From Gemmatimonadota bacterium (lineage in GTDB: Bacteria > Gemmatimonadota > Gemmatimonadetes > Gemmatimonadales > GWC2-71-9): a DNA stretch of 7,285 nt. The stretch's first letter is position 1. The number at the start of each line of letters is the position of its first letter. The notes under the pieces were generated by a model that was not told where the DNA came from, ran no database searches, and was given only the letters and a program-made list of their open reading frames with translations. The position numbers and the translations under genes are program-made. The stretch is from NCBI GenBank assembly GCA_003220985.1, contig QHTY01000082.1, positions 4,655-11,939 on the forward strand. The letters run 5' to 3'. This document shows positions 1 through 4,937 of this stretch, one piece after another.

Positions 1-1
1 G

Positions 2-103
2 ATAGGATTCGCTCCTGATAGATTGCCGGAGCCGGCTGCGTATCTCGACGCGGTGACTCGCACGGCCGAGTACGTAAACCGCATGGAAAGGAACCCATCG
101 TGA
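2..103 (+). CDS. 3' end of an unidentified protein gene, cut by the left edge
   Basis: An open frame enters from the left edge and ends at the TGA at 101-103. It encodes 33 residues ending in E-Y-V-N-R-M-E-R-N-P-S. The stop overlaps the GTG start of the LemA gene as GTGA, an arrangement typical of translationally coupled neighbours, and this is the main reason to take the frame as real. The tail looks like a short amphipathic helix after a proline-rich turn, as in the C-termini of several exported hydrolase families. It is too short to assign a family. The rest of the gene lies outside the window. Confidence 0.6.
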   Translation: MGFAPDRLPEPAAYLDAVTRTAEYVNRMERNPS

Positions 104-654
104 AAGCGTATCTTCCCCTTGCACTCGCGTTCCTCACTGGCTGCGGCTACAACACGATTCAAACGATGGACGAGCGGGTGAACGCTGCCGAATCCCAGAT
201 CAAGGTGCAGCTGCAGCGTCGCGCCGATCTGATCCCCAATCTCGTCGAGACGGTGAAAGGCTACGCCAAGCAGGAGCAGACGATTTTTATCCAGGTGGCG
301 GAAGCGCGTGCCAAGCTGGCGGGGGCGGTACAAAGCGGTGACCTGCAACAGATGGCCGCCGCCAACGCGGCCCTCACCGCCCCACTCGGCCGGCTGATCG
401 CGATCGCGGAGAACTATCCCCAGCTCAAGTCCAACGAGAATTTCCGCGCGTTGCAAGATCAGCTGGAGGGGACGGAAAATCGGATAGCCGTTGCTCGTCA
501 GGATTACAACGAAAGTGTGAACGCATACAACGCCTATATTCGCCGCTTCCCGCAGGTGCTCACCGCGAAGGTGCTCGGCAAAAAACCTCGAGGTTATTTC
601 GAACTGCAATCGCCCGGGGCGGCGGAAGCTCCCAAGGTCGACTTCTCCCGCTAG
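100..654 (+). CDS. lemA: LemA family lipoprotein
   Basis: The 184-residue product is a LemA family protein: a membrane-anchored, all-helical, periplasm-facing protein whose biochemical role is poorly understood. Residues 1-15 form a short signal peptide ending in the lipobox L-T-G-C, so Cys15 should be lipidated. The family core follows directly, with R-R-A-D-L-I-P-N-L-V at about residues 40-49, then V-K-G-Y-A and a Q-V-A-E-A-R segment. A long helical repeat region runs to about residue 165. The length is normal for the family. The start is GTG at 100, with GGAAAGGA at 85-92 seven bases before it, overlapping the upstream gene's TGA. LemA genes often sit beside TPM-domain or M48 protease genes. 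Here an M48 gene is close but on the opposite strand, so the two are not one transcript. The neighbour's stop is only 12 bases away. Confidence 0.93.
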   Translation: MKAYLPLALAFLTGCGYNTIQTMDERVNAAESQIKVQLQRRADLIPNLVETVKGYAKQEQTIFIQVAEARAKLAGAVQSGDLQQMAAANAALTAPLGRLIAIAENYPQLKSNENFRALQDQLEGTENRIAVARQDYNESVNAYNAYIRRFPQVLTAKVLGKKPRGYFELQSPGAAEAPKVDFSR

Positions 655-666
655 CGCCCCCGCGGG

Positions 667-951
667 TCATGTCAGCAAGAGGATGAGCACGAGCCCCAAG
701 ATGATGAGTCCTAAGGTCGAAATCGAGATCACGACCCGATCGGTGGCGGCCGCTGACGTCGCGGCGTTCGGTTGTTGGGACGCTGCTGGTTGGTAGCTCC
801 GGAACTCCGGTGTGAGACGCGGTCCCGACGCCCGTGGTGCGGCACTGGCCGCCGGCCGGGGCGTGGTGGTGGGAGCGGGCTGCTGCTGAGCTGTCACTGG
901 GGCCAGGGGCGCCGCCGCGAGACATACCAGGGCCGCCGCGAGCTTTATCAT
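667..951 (-). CDS. Small secreted or membrane-anchored protein of unknown function
   Basis: This encodes 94 residues of a family I do not recognise. Residues 1-21 look like a Sec signal peptide (basic start M-I-K, hydrophobic core, likely cleavage after V-T-A before Q-Q-Q). Residues 22-70 are a low-complexity linker rich in Ala, Pro, Thr and Gln. Residues 73-94 form one hydrophobic segment that reaches the very last residue, with no charged tail after it. The product therefore seems to be an exported, flexible tether held by its C-terminus. The start is ATG at 951. Its Shine-Dalgarno AGGAGGG (minus strand, 967-961) lies 9 bases upstream and overlaps the stop codon of the M48 protease gene, so co-transcription and coupling are likely. 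A longer open frame begins at 1002, but it lacks a ribosome site and would spoil the signal peptide. A link to the protease, as partner or substrate, is only inferred from the operon. Confidence 0.75.
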   Translation of the reverse strand: MIKLAAALVCLAAAPLAPVTAQQQPAPTTTPRPAASAAPRASGPRLTPEFRSYQPAASQQPNAATSAAATDRVVISISTLGLIILGLVLILLLT

Positions 952-965
952 GAGTCGGTTCCCTC

Positions 966-2408
966 CTAGTGCGTCGTGGGGAGCGGTTGGCCCACCACCC
1001 ATTTCACGATGCGTCCTGACGCGAGCGGCGTCGTCTCCTCGACCTGATTGATCAGCGCGAGTGTCGCCGTCGACACCGGCCCTGGAGGCGGGCGTTGCTG
1101 CGCCAGCTGCGCGATCGTCGTGCGCCGATCGAGTGTGATGAGATCGAGGCGCTGCGGTTGCACGTTGAGCAGCGCCGGATCACTCAGGGGTCCGAAGCTG
1201 GCCACGGCGCGTTGCGCCACGCCCCGATTCGTCGCCCAGCTGGCGTCGGGTGCGTACGCCAGGAGCTGGTAGACGTTGCGCCCGTATTCGACGAAGACCG
1301 CCTGACCCTGCAGCGTCCCGTTCTGACTGGTTGCCGCAAACGGTGCCTCGGCTGTGCTGAGGCCATTGACGTTGCCGCGCGTCACCGTGCCGGCCCGCAG
1401 ACCTTGCTGCGATAGGAACGCGCGCGCGGCTTGATCGGCGTTCGCGCCCTGCGCGAGCGTCAGCTCGATGACCGCGTCCTGCCCAGGGCTCTGAGCCGCG
1501 ACCGCGGACTTGCCATTGACGGTCTGCCAGCCGGTCGGGAACGACATCCGGAACCGGAGGTCGGGATGGTAGAACTCCGTGCCGCGGAAGAATCCCTCGC
1601 GGGGATTCAACCCGAAAATCATGCCATCCAGGCGCCGCTCGTACGGCTCGCGATTCACCGTTGTGCCGGTGAAGTCCGTCTTGGTCTGCGCTAAGACCGC
1701 GTTGATATGCCCGATGCGGTTGCCGGGGTTCGGATGGGTGGCGAGCCACTCCGGCAGCCGGCCGCCGCTCTGCGACTCGATTCGGTCGAGCATCGCCATC
1801 ACGCTGTCCATCTGGCGCGAGTCGTAGTTGGTGCGGCTCGAGTACCGCACGCCCAGCTCGTCCGCCTGGTTCTCATTGTCGCGTGAGAATTTCAGAAACA
1901 GGACGCCGAGCGCCTGGCTCGCCAGTCCCGCGTACCGAGCGATCCGGGAGCTCGCGATGCTGCCGACGGCGAGTCCCAGGTTGGCGACCTGCTCGCGCGA
2001 CATCTGGTGGGCCGTGTGCCGCGCCGTGACATGGCCGATTTCGTGACCCATGACGGTCGCGAGCTGCGCTTCATTCGTCATGTGGCTCAGAATGCCGCGC
2101 GTTACGTATACGAACCCACCGGGAATCGCAAACGCGTTCACCGCGGGATCGTCCACGACGCGGAATGTCCAGGGCAGGTTGGGACGCTCCGAGGTCGCCG
2201 CGAGTTTCTTGCCGAGGTCGGAGACGTACGATTGCAGGGCGGGGTCGGGATACAGACCGATCGACTGTATAACCTCGCTGTCGGCCTGCTGTCCCAGCTG
2301 GATTTCTTGGGACTCGCTGACGAGCATCAGCTCGCTCTTGCCAGTCGCGGGATTCCGCACGCAGCCCGCGATCAGCGCGACGGCCAGCAGGAGCGATGCA
2401 GCGTTCAG
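966..2408 (-). CDS. M48 family zinc metalloprotease, probable lipoprotein, CTG start
   Basis: The 480-residue product is a probable envelope-quality-control zinc protease of the BepA/LoiP-like M48 type. Numbered from the CTG start at 2408, residues 1-16 read M-N-A-A-S-L-L-L-A-V-A-L-I-A-G-C, a textbook lipoprotein signal with lipobox I-A-G-C. The catalytic motif H-E-I-G-H is at about 122-126. The third zinc ligand is Glu179 in E-N-Q-A-D, and a T-H-P-N-P motif lies near 224-228. The C-terminal half (about 265-480) is an accessory region whose last 60 residues resemble the LysM-like tail found on related proteases. The canonical alternative is GTG at 2360, which falls immediately after the lipobox Cys, removes the whole signal and has no Shine-Dalgarno. 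The CTG has TAGGAAG eight bases upstream and overlaps the regulator's TGA as CTGA. The family assignment is very secure; the exact start is likely but unproven. Confidence 0.93.
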   Translation of the reverse strand: MNAASLLLAVALIAGCVRNPATGKSELMLVSESQEIQLGQQADSEVIQSIGLYPDPALQSYVSDLGKKLAATSERPNLPWTFRVVDDPAVNAFAIPGGFVYVTRGILSHMTNEAQLATVMGHEIGHVTARHTAHQMSREQVANLGLAVGSIASSRIARYAGLASQALGVLFLKFSRDNENQADELGVRYSSRTNYDSRQMDSVMAMLDRIESQSGGRLPEWLATHPNPGNRIGHINAVLAQTKTDFTGTTVNREPYERRLDGMIFGLNPREGFFRGTEFYHPDLRFRMSFPTGWQTVNGKSAVAAQSPGQDAVIELTLAQGANADQAARAFLSQQGLRAGTVTRGNVNGLSTAEAPFAATSQNGTLQGQAVFVEYGRNVYQLLAYAPDASWATNRGVAQRAVASFGPLSDPALLNVQPQRLDLITLDRRTTIAQLAQQRPPPGPVSTATLALINQVEETTPLASGRIVKWVVGQPLPTTH

Positions 2409-3136
2409 CGAACGAACTTCCTACGGTCGCCCTTGGGGGGCGTCTTCTTATGCGCGTGGGCGGCGATCTGCAGGCGGCTGTGCAGCGCGAGTTTTTCCAG
2501 GATGTTGTGCACGTGACTTTTGACCGTGTACGTCGCGATGTTGAGCCGCTGCGCGATTTCCTTGTTGCTCATCCCCTCGCCGATCAGGTCCGTGATCTGC
2601 TGCTCGCGCTTGGTCATGCGCACCGACGCCATCATCGGCGTGTTGCGCAGCACGGAGGCCTGCTTGGCGATATGCGAGAGGAGCGTGCCGGTGAGCGCGG
2701 ACGGCACGACGTCCCCGCCGTTCGCAACCTGTCGGATGGCGTGCACGAAATCTTCGAGCGCCGCGTCCTTCGCGATGAAGCCGTTTGCGCCGCGCTTGAT
2801 GAAGTCGATGACGTCTTCTTCTTCCGGCTGGACGTCCATCATGATGATGCGCGCGTGCGGCGCCGCTTCCTTGATGCTTTCGACGAGCCGCTGGCTGCGG
2901 TTGCGGCCCAACGCGGCGTCGACGAGCACCACGTTCGGCTTGTGTTCCTGGAGTCGCTGCAGCGCGGTCGAGCCGCCCTCGGCGGTGGCGACTACCTTGA
3001 ACTCGGTTTGCGAGTCGAGCAATCCCGCGAGACCGTCCCGCAGCAGGCGATTGTCTTCAATAACGAGTATTTGAATTCGCTTGGTCATTGTACTGACGGT
3101 CGTGGTCTCGGGACGAGAGTACGTGCTGACGGCCAT
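2405..3136 (-). CDS. NarL/LuxR-family response regulator, atypical receiver
   Basis: This is a two-component DNA-binding response regulator of about 243 residues (numbered from ATG 3136). The receiver domain spans about 20-138, with acidic pair Glu27-Asp28, probable phosphoacceptor Asp73 (V-L-V-D) and conserved Lys123. The LuxR-type helix-turn-helix is about 174-228, with T-K-R-E, G-M-S-N-K-E-I-A and T-V-K-S-H. The position normally held by a switch Thr or Ser is Asp101 (I-I-M-M-D), and the usual M-P after the phosphoacceptor is L-G, so phosphorylation behaviour may be unusual. No histidine kinase is nearby, so it is an orphan within this window. The start is uncertain: ATG 3088 gives a standard receiver N-terminus, ATG 3136 adds 16 GC3-rich codons, and TTG 3166 is also open. 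None has a good Shine-Dalgarno. It is first in an operon with the M48 protease and the small exported protein, which it may control. Confidence 0.92.
   Translation of the reverse strand: MAVSTYSRPETTTVSTMTKRIQILVIEDNRLLRDGLAGLLDSQTEFKVVATAEGGSTALQRLQEHKPNVVLVDAALGRNRSQRLVESIKEAAPHARIIMMDVQPEEEDVIDFIKRGANGFIAKDAALEDFVHAIRQVANGGDVVPSALTGTLLSHIAKQASVLRNTPMMASVRMTKREQQITDLIGEGMSNKEIAQRLNIATYTVKSHVHNILEKLALHSRLQIAAHAHKKTPPKGDRRKFVR
2417..2423 (-). promoter_or_regulatory. Shine-Dalgarno for the CTG start of the M48 protease
   Basis: TAGGAAG on the minus strand is followed by eight bases and then CTG at 2408-2406. Its TAG is also the in-frame stop that closes the protease frame upstream, so translation must begin between 2420 and the GTG at 2360. 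In that stretch there is no in-frame ATG, GTG or TTG. The site lies inside the last codons of the response regulator gene, which fits coupled translation. Confidence 0.6.
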
Positions 3137-3186
3137 AGGTTGGGCAATTTCCGAGGTATTAGTCAAGGCGGGGCGGAAGGTTCCGA

Positions 3187-3206
3187 CCTCATCCTTTGGG
3201 ATGAGG
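3187..3206. promoter_or_regulatory. 20-bp perfect palindrome upstream of the response regulator, candidate operator
   Basis: CCTCATCC (3187-3194) is followed by a 4-base centre and its exact inverse GGATGAGG (3199-3206). The size and symmetry match operators of dimeric LuxR-type regulators. It lies about 50 bases upstream of the regulator's ATG at 3136, in the 167-base gap shared with the divergent small gene at 3304. Directly beside it, GCCG (3206-3209) and CGGC (3216-3219) form a smaller inverted repeat around an A-tract. Autoregulation is an inference. No convincing -35/-10 pair was found around it. Confidence 0.45.
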
Positions 3207-3267
3207 CCGCAAAAACGGCGTCTAACCCTCCCGCGCTTGCCTTTTTCGAGGTCCGGAGTGAATGGTA

Positions 3268-3280
3268 GGGGACGGTCCCC
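3268..3280. promoter_or_regulatory. 13-bp inverted repeat before the small cysteine-pair gene
   Basis: GGGGAC and its exact inverse GTCCCC flank a single G. The repeat ends 23 bases before the ATG at 3304 and just upstream of that gene's Shine-Dalgarno. With a one-base centre it cannot form a tight RNA hairpin without opening some pairs, so a protein-binding site is more plausible. A weak TTGCCT at 3237-3242 could be a -35 element for this gene, but no good -10 follows. Confidence 0.3.
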
Positions 3281-3303
3281 GCGCCCGATGGGAGATGGGC
3301 ACC

Positions 3304-3504
3304 ATGTCTCAGATCCACTGCCACTTCTGCGGCGGCATCATCCAGGACGCGACCAAGATCGAGTACCGGCCGCCCCGCGCCAGCGCCCAATTTGCCATGC
3401 CGCACACCGCACCGTGCACGTGCGCGCCGCCGGTCGTCTATGAGCATCCGCCGGTGCTCGGCGGCCCGGACGACGACCAGACTCCCGACGGTGAAGCGGC
3501 GTGA
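3304..3504 (+). CDS. Small cysteine-pair protein, possible zinc binder
   Basis: This is a 66-residue protein with no family I can name. It has a C-x-x-C near the N-terminus (Cys6 and Cys9 in H-C-H-F-C-G-G) and a C-x-C in the middle (Cys38 and Cys40), with several histidines close by. This pattern suggests a small treble-clef or zinc-ribbon-like fold. The last 15 residues are acidic and probably disordered. There is no signal peptide or membrane segment, so it should be cytoplasmic. The start chosen is ATG 3304, because GGGAG at 3290-3294 lies nine bases before it and the Cys motif then begins near the N-terminus, as in other small zinc proteins. In-frame ATGs at 3262 and 3295 lack this support. 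It stands alone on its strand, divergent from the regulator and convergent with csp. Confidence 0.68.
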   Translation: MSQIHCHFCGGIIQDATKIEYRPPRASAQFAMPHTAPCTCAPPVVYEHPPVLGGPDDDQTPDGEAA

Positions 3505-3539
3505 AAACACGACGGCGCCCCAGTTGGGGGGGGCGCCGT
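3504..3539 (-). terminator. Rho-independent terminator of the rpsU-csp operon, shared hairpin
   Basis: ACGGCGCCCC (3512-3521) pairs perfectly over ten bases with GGGGCGCCGT (3530-3539), with an 8-base loop. Read on the minus strand, the stem is followed a few bases later by TTTT (from AAAA at 3504-3507), so it fits termination of csp, whose stop is about 25 bases upstream. On the plus strand it follows directly after the stop of the small gene, but there is no T-tract. It can therefore serve there at most as a hairpin block or 3'-end stabiliser. Confidence 0.75.
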
Positions 3540-3563
3540 GCGACTGCTGGTCCAATGGGTGGT

Positions 3564-3773
3564 TTACAGCTTCACGACATTCTGCGCTGCGGGGCCTTTC
3601 TGGGCCTGCACGATTTCGAACTCCACGCGCTGACCTTCGCTCAGCGACTTGAACCCTTCACCCTGTATCGCGGTGTGATGCACGAAGCAGTCCTTGCCAC
3701 CGTTCTCGGGCGTGATGAAGCCGAAGCCCTTGGCGTCGTTGAACCACTTCACGGTACCGGTAATGCGTGCCAT
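3564..3773 (-). CDS. csp: Cold-shock domain protein (CspA family)
   Basis: This 69-residue protein is a single cold-shock domain, a five-stranded OB-fold that binds single-stranded RNA and DNA and acts as an RNA chaperone. It starts with the family pattern G-T-V-K-W-F-N. RNP1 is K-G-F-G-F-I (about residues 15-20) and RNP2 is the F-V-H-H-T-A-I segment (about 30-36). The C-terminus G-P-A-A-Q-N-V is also typical. The length is standard. The start is ATG 3773, with AGGGAGT (3789-3783) nine bases before it. That Shine-Dalgarno overlaps the stop codon of rpsU, whose end is only 14 bases away, so the two genes form a tight operon that ends at the 3504-3539 terminator. Linkage of a cold-shock protein with S21 suggests joint control under cold or translation stress. 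Confidence 0.96.
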   Translation of the reverse strand: MARITGTVKWFNDAKGFGFITPENGGKDCFVHHTAIQGEGFKSLSEGQRVEFEIVQAQKGPAAQNVVKL

Positions 3774-3787
3774 CTGTTCGTTACTCC

Positions 3788-3964
3788 CTAGCGTGTACGG
3801 TTCCGGCGGCGAGCTGCCTGGCTCTTGCGCCGCCGTTGAACGGCGGGACTCTCGTAGAAACGCTTCTTCTTCATGTCCTGGAAGAGCCCCGCCTTGGTGA
3901 TCGCGCGGTGGAATTTCTTCAAGACAACTTCCAGCCGGTCGGTCTCGTTGAGCGTGACTTCCAT
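3788..3964 (-). CDS. rpsU: 30S ribosomal protein S21
   Basis: This 58-residue protein is ribosomal protein S21, a small-subunit protein near the 3' end of 16S rRNA that helps initiation at Shine-Dalgarno sites. The family features are visible: an N-terminal beta strand (M-E-V-T-L), then helix L-K-K-F-H-R, the segment F-Q-D-M-K-K-K-R-F-Y-E-S-P, and a very basic tail (R-R-R-K, R-R-R-N-R-T-R). It is a little shorter than the E. coli protein of 71 residues, as is common outside Gammaproteobacteria. The start is ATG 3964, with GGAAGGGA (3975-3968) just before it. It is the first gene of an operon with csp and has a leader of about 125 bases that can fold. Confidence 0.96.
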   Translation of the reverse strand: MEVTLNETDRLEVVLKKFHRAITKAGLFQDMKKKRFYESPAVQRRRKSQAARRRNRTR

Positions 3965-4090
3965 AGATCCCTTCCAGAGTGAGACGCCAGAACCGGAAAC
4001 GACGCGAGGACCGCAGGCGACAGCCCAGGTCCTCGATCGGTCCACTGGTCCAGCACACGGCACCATGCCGTGGCCCCTTCGCTCGCCCGA
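3965..4090 (-). promoter_or_regulatory. Structured 5' leader of rpsU, candidate cis-regulatory RNA
   Basis: If transcription starts near 4085-4090, the rpsU mRNA carries a leader of about 120 bases with two clear stem-loops. The first is a 7-bp stem with a 3-base loop (arms 4056-4062 and 4066-4072). The second is an 8-bp stem with arms CGAGGACC (4005-4012) and GGTCCTCG (4028-4035), whose loop can add an inner GGC/GCC pairing. Between them GGTCC recurs at 4040-4044 and 4048-4052 and could offer alternative pairings. S21 is an RNA-binding protein and ribosomal-protein leaders often control their own genes, but I recognise no known leader class here. Confidence 0.4.
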
Positions 4091-4119
4091 AGGATTATTA
4101 ACGGGCACGGCGAAGTCAA
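4091..4119 (-). promoter_or_regulatory. Possible promoter of rpsU-csp
   Basis: On the minus strand, TTGACT (4119-4114) resembles a -35 element. It is followed by an AT-rich TAATAATCC (4100-4092), with TAATCC at 16-base spacing as the candidate -10. The patch stands out in a very GC-rich neighbourhood. The -10 match is only partial, and the better TAATAA lies at too short a spacing, so the exact boxes are unsure. Confidence 0.35.
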
Positions 4120-4166
4120 GCGTCGCGGTTGAACGAACCCGGGTCCGCATGCAACTTAGTCGCCCT

Positions 4167-4937
4167 ATGCGCCCCTTCTTTATTCTGCTCGGCCTCGGTG
4201 CGGCCGCCGCGGCCTGCCGGCCTCCGCATCCGGCCAATCTGCCCCCGCCCGTCCGCACGACGCGCGATACCGCACGCGTGACGCGCCAACCGGTGCCGGT
4301 GCGGGACACGGCACTCGAGCAACGTGCGGCCCGCCTGGAGCTGAAGGTCCTCGAGCAGGCCGCACAGGTCGAGGAGCTGCAGCGACGGCTGGACGATGCC
4401 CGGCGCGAAGTGGTGCGGGCGATGGCCAAATTGCAATCCCTCGCGACACGCGCCGAAGCGGCCTCCGGGATGGCGGAAGCGGAGATCGCGTTGCAGGCGC
4501 TCCGTTCGGCGGGCGGGGCGGGCAGCAACCCTCAAGCACCCACGCCCCCCGAATACGGACAGGGCACGCAGCTCTTGCAGCTGGCTACGACGGAATTCGA
4601 CCAGCAGAACTACGCCGGCGCGCTTTATCTGGCGGCGGAAGCGAAGAATGCCGCCTCGGCGGGGCAGGCGCGCGTCGCAACCGATAACCGTGGCGGCGGC
4701 GCGGGCGGGGCGCGCAAAGGCGAGACGCCGTTCGCGCTGCCGCTCCGGCTGCAGACTACCGGTCGCGCGAACGTGAGAGAGGGGCCGAGCGCCGGCTTCA
4801 AGGTGCTATTCACCCTGGAGACTGCCGCCCCCGTCGTGGCCTATTCGTATGTGGATCAGTGGGTGCGCATCAAGGACGACGGCGACCGGTCCGGCTGGAT
4901 CCATCAAACACTGATCGGCCGGCGAGGGGGGCCCTAG
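4167..4937 (+). CDS. Lipoprotein with coiled coil and C-terminal bacterial SH3 domain
   Basis: This is a 256-residue envelope protein. Residues 1-17 look like a lipoprotein signal (M-R-P-F-F-I-L-L core, then an alanine run before Cys17); the lipobox A-A-A-C is acceptable but weak. Residues 18-47 are a Pro/Arg/Thr-rich linker. About 48-112 is a strong coiled coil. About 133-163 is an Ala-rich helical pair like a single TPR. A Gly-rich hinge follows near 174-183. Residues 192-250 form a bacterial SH3-like domain (N-V-R-E-G-P-S, then W-V-R-I and G-W-I-H), which usually binds cell-wall peptides or partner proteins. A peptidoglycan-linked scaffold role is inferred. ATG 4167 gives the cleaner signal; ATG 4149 would add six residues. 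Neither has a Shine-Dalgarno, so a leaderless message is possible (TTGAAC at 4129-4134 is a weak -35). Its TAG overlaps the opposing cyclase gene's stop. Confidence 0.85.
   Translation: MRPFFILLGLGAAAAACRPPHPANLPPPVRTTRDTARVTRQPVPVRDTALEQRAARLELKVLEQAAQVEELQRRLDDARREVVRAMAKLQSLATRAEAASGMAEAEIALQALRSAGGAGSNPQAPTPPEYGQGTQLLQLATTEFDQQNYAGALYLAAEAKNAASAGQARVATDNRGGGAGGARKGETPFALPLRLQTTGRANVREGPSAGFKVLFTLETAAPVVAYSYVDQWVRIKDDGDRSGWIHQTLIGRRGGP

Noticed and set aside
647..666. CCCGC/GCGGG inverted repeat between lemA and the convergent small gene, as a terminator
   Set aside because: The stem has only five pairs with a 10-base loop and there is no T-tract on either strand.
560..925. A 121-codon minus-strand frame overlapping lemA and the small exported protein gene
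   Set aside because: It is out of frame with the small gene, which has a signal peptide, a membrane segment and a strong ribosome site. The product is Arg/Ser/Gly-rich noise.
2050..2523. A plus-strand frame of 157 codons inside the M48 protease region
   Set aside because: It is antisense to the conserved H-E-I-G-H region, has no ribosome site and no recognisable domain.
2396..3268. A 290-codon plus-strand open frame opposite the response regulator
   Set aside because: It mirrors the receiver and HTH coding sequence, lacks a ribosome site and shows no recognisable fold.
3774..4058. A longer N-terminal extension of the cold-shock protein
   Set aside because: The extra 95 residues are the out-of-frame reading of rpsU and its leader. 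ATG 3773 has its own Shine-Dalgarno and gives the standard 69-residue protein.
3873..4166. An upstream extension of the SH3 lipoprotein gene
   Set aside because: It would run antisense through rpsU and its leader and would bury the lipoprotein signal.
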